Under the pieces are notes generated by a model. That model searched no databases. It saw nothing but the letters and a program-made list of their open reading frames with translations, and was not told where the DNA came from. 20,071 nucleotides of DNA from Bacteroidota bacterium (GTDB taxonomy: Bacteria; Spirochaetota; Spirochaetia; JABMQR01). Positions 1 through 7,099 of the stretch are shown piece by piece (within the stretch, counting starts at the first letter, position 1; each line of letters starts with the position of its first letter). Position numbers and translations under genes: made by a program. The stretch is from the NCBI GenBank assembly GCA_013202335.1, contig JABMQR010000120.1, forward strand, positions 1 through 20,071, given 5' to 3'.

Positions 1-1452
1 AAAATGATTAGCCGCGAAAGCCCATAAGGGTGTCAGAAGTGTATGATCTGAGAACTGGACGATCCCATACACATCCACGAGCTTGTTTTCCAATGGTGTT
101 CCCGTTATCACCAACGAGTGGTTTCGTGGGATTGACAGAAGTGCCTGATGTGTTTTTGTCTCAAAGTTTTTAATTCGCTGGGCTTCATCGAGGATTACAA
201 AGTCGGGAGACCATCTTATAATAGCAAGAATGTCCCTCATGACGGCCTCATAATTGGTAATTTTAAAAAAAGATATATCTTCCTCATATATCTTCTGCCG
301 GTTCGCTTTACCTCCGGAGACAACAATGGATGTTTCGTTGGAAAATTTATCGATCTCCCGCTTCCACTGATCCTTCACTGAAGCAGGAGTGATAACCAAT
401 ACTTTTGTAAAACCGAATATATGTTTTTTTAGTTCTGCAACAGTAATGGCCTGTAGAGTCTTTCCCAGTCCCATTTCATCGGCAATGATTGCATCTTTTT
501 TAAATACAGCGAACTGGACTCCCTCTTTCTGATAAGGATATAATTCCGTATTCAGGAATGAATAGTCCGGATCAAATTTACGTTTGAGTTTGCTGATCTC
601 TTTTTGATACAGAAGGTTCTCCATACGCTGCAGAAGATATTCGTCGAATTGAAGAACACTGATGCCATCTGTGTCATGGTAAAATTTATAGAGCTGATTA
701 ATTAAATCCCGGGTGTAGATCATTTTTTCATTAAAAAGTTTGTCAATCTTGCCACGCAACTCTGGATCATCAATCGTCTCATAGTAACATTCCGGTGCTT
801 GAAGGCGGGAATTCCAGAATATATGTATAAAGGGGAAAACTTCTATTGCTGATTGTTTAAGGAATCCTTTCTCTTTTTTGAATTGATTGTACACAAACAG
901 CAGATGCTTACAGACTCCGAGATGGTTTGTAGTAAAATCCAGACAGGTGCAATGTCCTGTCATTTTAGCTGGCGAATGAACCGTTACCGTATATTCACGA
1001 TTTTTTTCGGTTTTTACAATATGTCTTCCTTTATACGTTTCTCCCTGAAGCAGTACCAGATTTTCCTTCCGTGCCCGTTCTTTCCTGCTTTCAAGGGCAA
1101 GGTTCCTGATCTCTTCAGGGGTAAGATATTCGTTACCGGTTTCATTATTCAGGTCAGATTGCTGTTCCCGTTTCTGTTTGTGTGCAATATCAAGACAAAC
1201 AGCTACAATATGTTTGCATCCGTCATGCGGGAAGGGACATGAACATTGCGTCTCAACCTTTTCACTTCCAAGACTTATATTTACCGTATAGTCCCCGTAA
1301 TTACCATTCATTGTATAGGAATAAACACCATTTCTGTTATCGGCTTCCTCGACGGAATAATTACCGAGAAGGTAAATATTTTCTCCTCTGGTAAAAATAA
1401 TATCCGAATTCGCTATGTTCTGTTTAATGGTTTTGTTTGAAAGAATTTCCAT
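1..1452 (-). CDS. SNF2-family helicase with two N-terminal SWIM zinc fingers (partial, C-terminus off left edge)
   Basis: The reading frame is open for exactly 484 codons from the ATG at 1452 to the window edge. SWIM finger 1 is C70-x-C72...C79-x-H81 and SWIM finger 2 is C168-x-C170...C181-x-H183. A SNF2 ATPase core begins near residue 300: motif I DEMGLGKT at 325-332, motif II DEAQ at 422-425 and motif III TGTPLEN at 450-456. The second RecA lobe lies outside the window. SNF2 ATPases translocate on double-stranded DNA and remodel or strip bound proteins; SWIM fingers are predicted DNA- or protein-binding modules. The start is chosen because TAA is in frame about 17 codons upstream, no other ATG intervenes, and a GGGG tract lies 7 nt before this ATG. 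Bacterial SWIM-SNF2 proteins are known but poorly characterised, and the cellular role here is unknown. The family call is very secure. Confidence 0.95.
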   Translation of the reverse strand, partial: MEILSNKTIKQNIANSDIIFTRGENIYLLGNYSVEEADNRNGVYSYTMNGNYGDYTVNISLGSEKVETQCSCPFPHDGCKHIVAVCLDIAHKQKREQQSDLNNETGNEYLTPEEIRNLALESRKERARKENLVLLQGETYKGRHIVKTEKNREYTVTVHSPAKMTGHCTCLDFTTNHLGVCKHLLFVYNQFKKEKGFLKQSAIEVFPFIHIFWNSRLQAPECYYETIDDPELRGKIDKLFNEKMIYTRDLINQLYKFYHDTDGISVLQFDEYLLQRMENLLYQKEISKLKRKFDPDYSFLNTELYPYQKEGVQFAVFKKDAIIADEMGLGKTLQAITVAELKKHIFGFTKVLVITPASVKDQWKREIDKFSNETSIVVSGGKANRQKIYEEDISFFKITNYEAVMRDILAIIRWSPDFVILDEAQRIKNFETKTHQALLSIPRNHSLVITGTPLENKLVDVYGIVQFSDHTLLTPLWAFAANHF

Positions 1453-1555
1453 GCATCTACCCCAGTTAATTAATGAATTTTTATGAAATTATTGGCAACA
1501 ATAATCACTGAAGTTAAAGATAACATGTTAGTTATATTTGATCTACATTGGCATG

Positions 1556-1568
1556 GGGGTCAGACCCC
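1556..1568. repeat. Short near-palindrome GGGGTC-A-GACCCC in intergenic DNA
   Basis: Perfect 6 bp arms surround one base, in the gap between the SNF2 gene and the ATPase terminator. A 10 bp palindrome, TAACATGTTA, sits at 1521-1530. Motifs containing GGGGTCAGACCCC recur in intergenic DNA of many bacteria, but I see only one copy here, so no function is assigned. Confidence 0.4.
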
Positions 1569-1620
1569 GTTTCCTCTTACCTCGATCCCTGAATAGAATT
1601 GACCGGCATTCAGATCCTCA

Positions 1621-1647
1621 GAAAAAATAGTGCTGCAACCAGCACTC
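1621..1647 (-). terminator. Rho-independent terminator of ATPase no. 1
   Basis: Read on the minus strand, a perfect 7 bp stem AGTGCTG/CAGCACT with a GTTG loop is followed by ATTTTTTC. It lies about 40 nt past the stop codon of the ATPase gene that ends at 1684, so it should end that transcript and separate it from the SNF2 gene. Confidence 0.8.
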
Positions 1648-1683
1648 TCAAAACCTGCAAATCGCGCCTGGCACCGAGACCGT

Positions 1684-3015
1684 TCAGGAAATATACTCAC
1701 AAATCTTTGCTGCGTGGAAATAGGGAATATTTATTAATTTAAAATTTTTCCCATTTCTTGTGACTAATTCGGTTTCTGAAAATTTCCCTCCATATAATCT
1801 TACAGCAATATCACAATCTGCCATATCCATATATTGAAATAGGGATTTTAATGTTCCAGTACTTCCAGATTTTACCTCAACAGGAATCAGATGATTCTCA
1901 TGCGGGAAAATATAATCAATCTCAGCACTTGATTGACTTTTCTCCCTCACCCAAAAATTGAGGTTATCCAGTTCAGTAAAAGAGGTTGCTATCAATTCCT
2001 GCCCAACAATATGCTCGGCAATACTTCCTCGCGATGTATTTGATAAATCCTGAATAGATATAAGCTCTTTCTGTATTCCCATAAGATGGCAGCATAATCC
2101 AGTATCAAGTAGGTGTAATCGAGGTTTCTTATGTATGTTTTTCATGACTGGTAACTCAGTACTTGTTTGGGGATAGAGCACCCGGCATAACATAGCTTTT
2201 TCCAGATGCTGGAAAGCTTCTTTAATCTGTCTTGATCCATAGGGGCTATTCCCGTATCCATTATAGGTTATTCGCTCACAGGGCATCCTGAATATTGTCG
2301 AAAATACATGATGAATTACATTATTTTGTTGTGCTTTTCGTGAATACTTTTCTACATCATCAGCATATGCAGACATTAAATTGTGGTAAACAGCACTAGT
2401 AAGATTCAGATCCTGTGTTTCTGTATATGTTTTCACTGCTTCCGGCATTCCGCCAATTAATACATATCGGTGAAACAAATCCAGTAATTTTTGATAGGCG
2501 TAATCAGGAATTGGTACTGTCTGATATGCCTGCAGTGCCATAGTTTCACCGACAGCCTCAAGAAACTCAGAAAATGAAACAGGATGTACATATGCATAGG
2601 TAACCCTCCCTACCGGAAATGCTGAATGCAAATCGATAGATTGTTCCAATAGTGAGCCAGCAGCTATAATATGATACTGGGGATACTCTTCATAAAAATA
2701 GCGAAGCAACATGACAGCTCGCTGTGATTGTTGAATTTCATCAATAAATATCAGGGTTTCCTCTGTCCTTCGCATATTCCTGATAAAAAACAACTCTTCA
2801 AGTAAAGATTGTAACGACCTTTCTTCATCGAAAATCTTTTTGTCCTCATATTTCTCCAGGTTTACAGATATAAACTGTTTATAGGTTTTTGCAAATTTTT
2901 GGACAACGGTAGTTTTCCCTGTTTGACGGGCCCCCCGCAGGATCAATGGTTTTCTAGATGGGTGTTGTTTCCATGAAGCTAAGTATATTTCTATAGCTCT
3001 GTTAAACAGTTTCAT
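1684..3015 (-). CDS. DUF4143-type AAA+ ATPase no. 1 (orphan ATP-binding protein)
   Basis: A 443-residue protein of the AAA_14/DUF4143 type. Counting from the upstream Met, Walker A is GARQTGKTT at 29-37, Walker B is LIFIDEIQ at 89-96 and a sensor-like GSLLE is at 121-125. The C-terminal DUF4143 domain carries a PD-(D/E)XK-like signature: E366-I-D368, then E381-V-K383. Such proteins are very common and often multicopy in anaerobes; their function is largely unknown, and the C-terminus resembles a restriction-endonuclease fold. Two adjacent ATGs exist at 3018 and 3015. The AAGGAGG at 3021-3027 is only 2 nt from the first but 5 nt from the second, so 3015 is preferred. It is a single-gene unit with its own promoter, upstream direct repeats and downstream terminator. 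No lesion is seen. Confidence 0.93.
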   Translation of the reverse strand: MKLFNRAIEIYLASWKQHPSRKPLILRGARQTGKTTVVQKFAKTYKQFISVNLEKYEDKKIFDEERSLQSLLEELFFIRNMRRTEETLIFIDEIQQSQRAVMLLRYFYEEYPQYHIIAAGSLLEQSIDLHSAFPVGRVTYAYVHPVSFSEFLEAVGETMALQAYQTVPIPDYAYQKLLDLFHRYVLIGGMPEAVKTYTETQDLNLTSAVYHNLMSAYADDVEKYSRKAQQNNVIHHVFSTIFRMPCERITYNGYGNSPYGSRQIKEAFQHLEKAMLCRVLYPQTSTELPVMKNIHKKPRLHLLDTGLCCHLMGIQKELISIQDLSNTSRGSIAEHIVGQELIATSFTELDNLNFWVREKSQSSAEIDYIFPHENHLIPVEVKSGSTGTLKSLFQYMDMADCDIAVRLYGGKFSETELVTRNGKNFKLINIPYFHAAKICEYIS

Positions 3016-3043
3016 CATTCCCTCCTTGTACTACTTTAAACAG

Positions 3044-3068
3044 AGTATACACTATTATTTGCACAAAG
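3044..3068 (-). promoter_or_regulatory. Candidate promoter of ATPase no. 1
   Basis: On the minus strand TATACT (complement of 3044-3049) is a good -10 box. A poor -35 match, CTTACT, lies 17 bp upstream and falls inside the first copy of the upstream direct repeat. This would give a leader of about 20 nt carrying the AAGGAGG. A weak -35 buried in a repeat suggests control by a bound regulator, which is inference. Confidence 0.5.
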
Positions 3069-3113
3069 TAAGGGTTGTTTATGTAATAAACTTGTACAAA
3101 GTAAGGGTTGTTT
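3064..3113. repeat. Two direct copies of CAAAGTAAGGGTTGTTT, 33 bp apart
   Basis: Identical 17 bp copies at 3064-3080 and 3097-3113; both are followed by RTG. The period is about three helical turns, so both copies present the same DNA face. They lie immediately upstream of, and partly over, the promoter of ATPase no. 1, which suggests operator sites. No binding protein is identifiable. Confidence 0.85.
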
Positions 3114-3127
3114 GTGCGCCGTAAAAT

Positions 3128-3337
3128 TCAACAGCAATGTAACGAGTTCATCCTTCGTTCTATTATGAAGAATTTCTTCAAGGTTTGAAGATTTTCTTTT
3201 TTTTGACAGAGAGGAATATATGTTGATTCATCATCAAGTTTAACTTCTACAAGATAGTGATTTGTTCCATCGACATCTACCGCAAAAACATTTTCTATTA
3301 CCTCTTCAATTGCTATTATTGAGTTGTTTTTATAATC
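3128..3337 (-). pseudogene. Fragment of a SWIM-protein gene (N-terminal region only)
   Basis: Translated on the minus strand, this stretch reads IAIEEVIENVFAVDVDGT and then YLVEVKLDDE. It matches SIEEIDENVFEADVEGT and YLVEVELDDE near the N-terminus of the intact SWIM protein at 9728-11458. Nucleotide identity is about 75% over roughly 3215-3330. The zinc-finger cysteines and everything after them are missing; the frame runs on through unrelated codons to a TGA at 3128-3130. The upstream part, including the start codon, is cut off where the transposase remnant begins near 3338. It is a dead paralogue fragment, probably split by insertion and later deletion. Confidence 0.8.
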
Positions 3338-3810
3338 GTAGATGAAGATAGTGAAATTATCCTTTCATCGGTACAACCCCCTATTAATGTGCCGGATGGG
3401 AAGAAGTGTATAGAACTGTTGGAGAAAGTAGATACCCAGTTGGGATTGAAAGCTACCGAACTATCTGCCGATAGAGCCTATGGAGAGATAAAAAACAGGG
3501 CGTACTTGATGGATCATGAAATAATTTCCAACAAAATATGGGGAAGAAGAGACAGCTGATGGTGGCATCACGCTATGATGCAGTATTGAGGGATCGGGAG
3601 CGGGTAAAAACAGAAGCCTTTCAAAAAGCTTACAATAATCGTTCGAAAGTGGAAAGAAGATTTGCCACTATGGTAAGAACCCATGGATTAAGAAGGTGTC
3701 GGTCAGTGAGACTGCCGAGAGCTAAGATACATATTATTTTGGCAAATATGGCATGTAATGTAGTGAGGTTGGTAAATCTGCTTGAGAAACCGGTGACCAC
3801 CGCAACGTAA
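3338..3810 (+). pseudogene. Truncated, frameshifted DDE transposase (IS1182-like C-terminal part)
   Basis: The first frame, 3338-3559, encodes VDEDSEIILSS, NVPDGKK and ADRAYGE, which resemble the region around the middle catalytic Asp of IS1182/IS4-type DDE transposases. It stops at TGA 3557-3559. Homology resumes in another frame from about 3538 with SRYDAVLRDRERVKTEAF and VERRFA (the catalytic Glu region), ending at TAA 3808-3810. The N-terminal half is absent. A deletion or frameshift sits near 3538-3560. The element is therefore dead. It abuts the SWIM fragment on the left and keeps a plausible right terminus near 3982-4002. The exact IS family is an inference from these motifs. Confidence 0.85.
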
Positions 3811-3816
3811 AAAGGA

Positions 3817-3846
3817 GTATAAAGCTCTTCCAGTAGAGCTTTATAC
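3817..3846. repeat. 11 bp stem hairpin just after the transposase remnant
   Basis: A perfect inverted repeat GTATAAAGCTC / GAGCTTTATAC with an 8 nt loop starts 7 nt after the transposase stop. Read on the minus strand it is followed 4 nt later by TTTTT, so it could end transcription coming from the AbiE genes. In the plus direction there is no T-run. A second inverted repeat, GGATACAAT (3898-3906) / ATTGTATCC (3937-3945), follows. No gene lies in 3811-4033. Confidence 0.6.
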
Positions 3847-3981
3847 CTGAAAAAAGGGTATGTAATGACAGGTATAGATAATACTAGTTGTTTTCAGGGA
3901 TACAATGGTAAAATAGTCTCTGAATAGGCTGCAGGTATTGTATCCTTATATATGTATATGAGTAGTGGTGTTTTTGGGTGC

Positions 3982-4002
3982 CTTTTTCGGAGGTTTCCCT
4001 GG
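3982..4002 (+). mobile_element. Probable right inverted-repeat end of the dead IS
   Basis: CTTTTTCGGAG followed by GTTTCCCTGG matches, with about three differences in 20, the right inverted repeat of the 115 bp MITE at 5590-5704. It lies about 170 bp past the transposase stop, further than usual for a compact IS, so the 3' flank may have been rearranged. GGTGCC (3977-3982) and GGCACC (4001-4006) add a short inverted repeat followed by TTTT. Confidence 0.55.
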
Positions 4003-4033
4003 CACCTTTTACTGTTACGTAATCTTTCGCCAA

Positions 4034-4903
4034 CTAAACTTCAGTGAGTAAATCATGTGTTACCGATGTAAAAAAATCCTTATTCCAAATTGCTAATTTA
4101 CCTGGATCAGAAATAAACGGAAGGACGTCGTTTTTTGCCAAATCAAAATCCATGCTTACAAATTTATTATACAATAGCTCTTTCAGTCCTGAAAGAGTCA
4201 GTAATTCCGACTCAGCTAAATGCTTAGTCTGTACCATTCTTGCCTTTAAATGGTTGAGGTTTACTGGAATACCTTCTGTTAAATACCAAATATAATCATA
4301 AAAATCCCTACCTTTTAATCGCTGTTTCCAGTTGCGAAAAAGCAAAGCATGCAGTTTCCCTGCAAATAAAGATGGACTATCATATAATTTTACTGAAAAA
4401 GGCTGCGGCAGTAGACGAAATTTCTGCTCATATCCTGCTCCCTGCGGAGGATTTGTATCAACCTCAATTTTTATTTTAATAAACTCATTGTTTGGAACTC
4501 CTGAAACAGGCGATTGCAGAGCCATAATATTAATCAATTGAATTAATGTATTTCCCTTAACTAAAGCAGATTTTACAGCTGAATCATTTTTTTTTACTTG
4601 TAATGCTGTGCTCATCTCAAAACCATAGGAATTTAACTCTTTTTCTATAACTGTTAGATATTGCCGCAAATTGAAATCTGGATCAGGTTTAAGCAGTGAG
4701 AAGTCCATATCCTCAGAAAACCGATCTAAATCATAGAATATACGAAGCGCTGTCCCACCATAGAAAGCGGCATGTGAAAAAAAATCAGTATGAGACAGCC
4801 CTAACAATGTTATTTCCTGAATGATCTCTTTCAAACCGTTTTTTCTTTCAGTTATCGTGTTTGTTTTGTAGGTACGTAACATTTTGGTTATTTCGGTATT
4901 CAT
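4034..4903 (-). CDS. abiEii: AbiEii-type nucleotidyltransferase toxin (type IV TA)
   Basis: A 289-residue DUF1814/AbiEii protein. The nucleotidyltransferase signature is present: GGTALR at about residues 49-54, then RFSEDMDFSL with the D-x-D pair at about 65 and 67. A KGRDFYDYIWYL block follows near residue 200. AbiEii proteins act as NTP-binding toxins that stop growth, for example during phage infection, and are countered by AbiEi. The ATG at 4903 is preferred over the one at 4924: it overlaps the stop of the upstream gene as ATGA, has AGGA 7 nt upstream, and gives a typical N-terminus (MNTEITKMLRTY). The overlap implies translational coupling with abiEi. No lesion is seen, so the pair looks functional. 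Confidence 0.92.
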   Translation of the reverse strand: MNTEITKMLRTYKTNTITERKNGLKEIIQEITLLGLSHTDFFSHAAFYGGTALRIFYDLDRFSEDMDFSLLKPDPDFNLRQYLTVIEKELNSYGFEMSTALQVKKNDSAVKSALVKGNTLIQLINIMALQSPVSGVPNNEFIKIKIEVDTNPPQGAGYEQKFRLLPQPFSVKLYDSPSLFAGKLHALLFRNWKQRLKGRDFYDYIWYLTEGIPVNLNHLKARMVQTKHLAESELLTLSGLKELLYNKFVSMDFDLAKNDVLPFISDPGKLAIWNKDFFTSVTHDLLTEV

Positions 4904-5487
4904 GAGACATTCCTTTTCATCCACCTAAGGAGTGTTTTTAAGCTTGTACTACGATATACAGGTGCTATCTGTGCGAGTAGTTTCCAATCCAATGCCAGCA
5001 CATCTTCTTTCTCCATTCGCAAATCCTCAAAAAGTAAGGTCTCCATGGCATCTATTGTTGAAATTGAACGAATCTTATACAGAGTATCACACAAAGCCTT
5101 CTCAGGCGCGGCCAAACGGAACCCATACTCATCCTCTTTTGCCGGAACAAGTGCCAGGGGAAAAGCTGCGTCTGGAAGATAGTGAAAGCTGTAGCGGCCA
5201 ACTGGTGTGTCAAAATACTTATCTTTTTTAAGCCTAAATCCCGCACTCATTATACTATATGTTCGTTCCGGTATTAGTTGGTAATATGATAATGCGGTTT
5301 GAAAGGAGATATAGCTAGGACTTTGGATCATTGCTGCTAAAGGTAAACGGGGATCGTCAAGAGATGTTATATAGACACCACGGCAAATTTGAATGACCTC
5401 TCCCTGTTTGATCATACGTGTCAATTTTGATTTTGGTGATGCATATCCGCGCAGCTCATGCATCAGGATATCGTCTGTTTTGATCAT
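4900..5487 (-). CDS. abiEi: AbiEi-type antitoxin/autoregulator
   Basis: A 195-residue protein of the AbiEi family. An N-terminal winged helix (residues about 1-45, including SKLTRMIKQGEVIQICRGVY) is followed by the antitoxin domain with SPSYISFQTALSYY and LAAPEKALCDTLY. Characterised AbiEi proteins bind inverted repeats in their own promoter and neutralise AbiEii. The frame can also begin at a GTG at 5499, but the ATG at 5487 has GGAG 6 nt upstream and fits the family N-terminus, so it is preferred. It lies first in a two-gene operon and overlaps abiEii by 4 nt. A strong promoter with an embedded inverted repeat is just upstream. Confidence 0.92.
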   Translation of the reverse strand: MIKTDDILMHELRGYASPKSKLTRMIKQGEVIQICRGVYITSLDDPRLPLAAMIQSPSYISFQTALSYYQLIPERTYSIMSAGFRLKKDKYFDTPVGRYSFHYLPDAAFPLALVPAKEDEYGFRLAAPEKALCDTLYKIRSISTIDAMETLLFEDLRMEKEDVLALDWKLLAQIAPVYRSTSLKTLLRWMKRNVS

Positions 5488-5499
5488 GTTTATCTCCAC

Positions 5500-5535
5500 T
5501 AAGTACGATTATATCATACTTACCGAAGATAACAA
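5500..5535 (-). promoter_or_regulatory. abiE promoter with overlapping operator
   Basis: On the minus strand TTGTTA (complement of 5530-5535), a 16 bp spacer and TATAAT (complement of 5508-5513) form a good sigma-70-type promoter. The perfect inverted repeat TAAGTA (5500-5505) / TACTTA (5517-5522) spans the -10 box, which is the expected position for negative autoregulation by AbiEi. Confidence 0.75.
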
Positions 5536-5545
5536 GTGGTTTATG

Positions 5546-5575
5546 GTTGATTAATTTCATGTTGATTAGTTTCAT
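5546..5575. repeat. Two tandem 15 bp copies of GTTGATTARTTTCAT upstream of abiE
   Basis: Copies at 5546-5560 and 5561-5575 are identical at 14 of 15 positions and directly abut. They lie 11-40 bp upstream of the -35 box of the abiE promoter. They could be a second regulator site or a slippage product. Confidence 0.8.
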
Positions 5576-5589
5576 AAAGTAAAACGATC

Positions 5590-5704
5590 CTGGGAAAGCT
5601 CCGAAAAAGTATTTATTTTGAGTGAATTTTTGATAAAACCTTCAAAATTGATACTTTAACGAGGTATAGAATATGCTAAAAAACCTTTTTCGGAGCTTTT
5701 CCAG
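5590..5704. mobile_element. 115 bp MITE with 20 bp terminal inverted repeats
   Basis: The left end CTGGGAAAGCTCCGAAAAAG (5590-5609) and the right end CTTTTTCGGAGCTTTTCCAG (5685-5704) are inverted copies matching at 19 of 20 positions, with 75 bp of AT-rich non-coding DNA between them. The ends resemble the terminus at 3982-4002 next to the dead transposase. This points to a non-autonomous derivative mobilised by that IS type. No target duplication is evident (CGAT on the left, CACA on the right). It separates the abiE regulatory region from the next gene's repeats. Confidence 0.75.
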
Positions 5705-5721
5705 CACAGAGGGCCTCAAGC

Positions 5722-5786
5722 CATTGCCAAACCCGGAAGTAAATCATTGCCAAACCCGGAACCTAACCATTGCCAAACCCGGAAGT
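5722..5786. repeat. Three tandem 23 bp repeats, core CATTGCCAAACCCGGAA
   Basis: Copies start at 5722, 5745 and 5768. The 17 bp core is identical in all three and the 6 bp spacers differ. The third copy runs into the inverted repeat AGTGAT (5784-5789) / ATCACT (5793-5798). The array ends about 45 bp before the start codon of ATPase no. 2. The 23 bp period is about two helical turns, so a multimeric regulator bound on one face is plausible. Three units with 6 bp spacers rule out a CRISPR. Confidence 0.92.
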
Positions 5787-5833
5787 GATGATATCACTAT
5801 ATCTATAACCCAGCAGTGTAAGGAGAAGTTTAC

Positions 5834-7099
5834 ATGAACACTGATTACATGCCGCGAAGTATTGATATAGTGCTGGAAGAGGCTCTGGAAGCTGCAGGAG
5901 CAGTACTAATTGAAGGAGCCAAGTGGTGCGGAAAAACAAGAACGGCAAATGAAAAGTCTGTGAGCAGGCTTTTCATGCAGGATCCTGACAAATCAGCTTC
6001 CTACATGAAAATGGCTGATACAAAACCTTCACTACTGCTTAAAGGGGAGTGCCCCAGACTGCTTGACGAATGGCAAGTAGCTCCTGTTTTATGGGATGCA
6101 GTTCGTTTTGCTGTTGATGAAAGAAATATGTCAGGTCAGTTTATTTTAACAGGTTCTGCAGTGCCTAAGGATAATACAGTCCAGCACACAGGAACAGGGA
6201 GAATATCGAGGCTGCTTATGAGACCAATGAGCTTATATGAATCTGGAGAATCAAATGGTACAGTTTCCCTGGCTGATCTGTTTAGCGGTGCAGACCAGGT
6301 TGAATCAATCTCTTCATTGACAATTGAAGACCTTGCATTTGCAATTGTGCGAGGTGGTTGGCCAGCCTCTATTGGGACAAGTAAGAGTATAGCGATAAGA
6401 AAAGCCACTGACTACGTTGAAGCAGTAATAAATCATGATGTTTCAAGAGTTGATGGGATAGAAAAAAGTCCCGCAAGAGTCCGTGCCGTTATGAGGTCTC
6501 TTGCCAGAAATATTTCAACTATGGCAAAGATTTCAACGATTCATCAGGATACTACTGCTGACGACAATTCTGTTTCAGAGAAAACTATCTCTTCATATAT
6601 AAATGTCCTGAAAAGAATTTTCGTTGTAGAAGATTTACCCGCCTGGAACCCGGCTATGCGTTCTAAGACTGCATTGCGAACTTCCCCAAAACGACACTTT
6701 GTTGATCCTTCCATAGCAACAGCAGTTTTACGTGCTACTCCTCAAAGCATTTTAGAAGATTTCAATTCGTTTGGGTTTCTTTTCGAGTCCCTCTGTATCA
6801 GGGATTTACGAGTCTATTCACAAATACTGGATGGAGAAGTTTTTCATTATAGGGATAAGAGCACCCTGGAGGCAAATGCAGTAATTCATCTCCATGATGG
6901 CAGATGGGCCGCAATTGAGGTAAAACTGGGATCAAAAGAGATTGAAACAGCAGCCCAAAATTTGTTGCAGCTGAAAGAGAAAATTCATTTAGGCAAGATG
7001 AAGAATCCTTCATTCCTGGCAGTTATTACCAGCACTGAATATGCGTACCAGAGAGAAGATGGTGTCTTTATTATCCCAATTGGTTGTTTAAAATATTAA
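5834..7099 (+). CDS. DUF4143-type AAA+ ATPase no. 2
   Basis: A 421-residue protein. Walker A is GAKWCGKT at 28-35, the Walker B-like segment is RLLDEW at 75-80 and the sensor is LTGSA at 105-109. The DUF4143 domain ends in a PD-(D/E)XK-like block, E346-A-N-A then E362-V-K364. The usual E-[IV]-D tract reads E-A-N, so the presumed metal-binding Asp is Asn348 and nuclease activity is doubtful. AAGGAG at 5820-5825 lies 8 nt before the ATG and fixes the start. The Walker A sequence shows it belongs to a different subfamily from ATPase no. 1 (GARQTGKT) and no. 3 (GPRRVGKT), so it is not a recent tandem copy. It is monocistronic, preceded by three 23 bp repeats. Its cellular role is unknown. Confidence 0.93.
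   Translation: MNTDYMPRSIDIVLEEALEAAGAVLIEGAKWCGKTRTANEKSVSRLFMQDPDKSASYMKMADTKPSLLLKGECPRLLDEWQVAPVLWDAVRFAVDERNMSGQFILTGSAVPKDNTVQHTGTGRISRLLMRPMSLYESGESNGTVSLADLFSGADQVESISSLTIEDLAFAIVRGGWPASIGTSKSIAIRKATDYVEAVINHDVSRVDGIEKSPARVRAVMRSLARNISTMAKISTIHQDTTADDNSVSEKTISSYINVLKRIFVVEDLPAWNPAMRSKTALRTSPKRHFVDPSIATAVLRATPQSILEDFNSFGFLFESLCIRDLRVYSQILDGEVFHYRDKSTLEANAVIHLHDGRWAAIEVKLGSKEIETAAQNLLQLKEKIHLGKMKNPSFLAVITSTEYAYQREDGVFIIPIGCLKY

Noticed and set aside
853..1242. Plus-strand ORF of 129 codons
   Set aside because: It lies antisense to the SNF2 gene, whose frame is intact and full of motifs.
5722..5786. Possible CRISPR array
   Set aside because: Only three units, 17 bp core with 6 bp spacers, and no cas genes.
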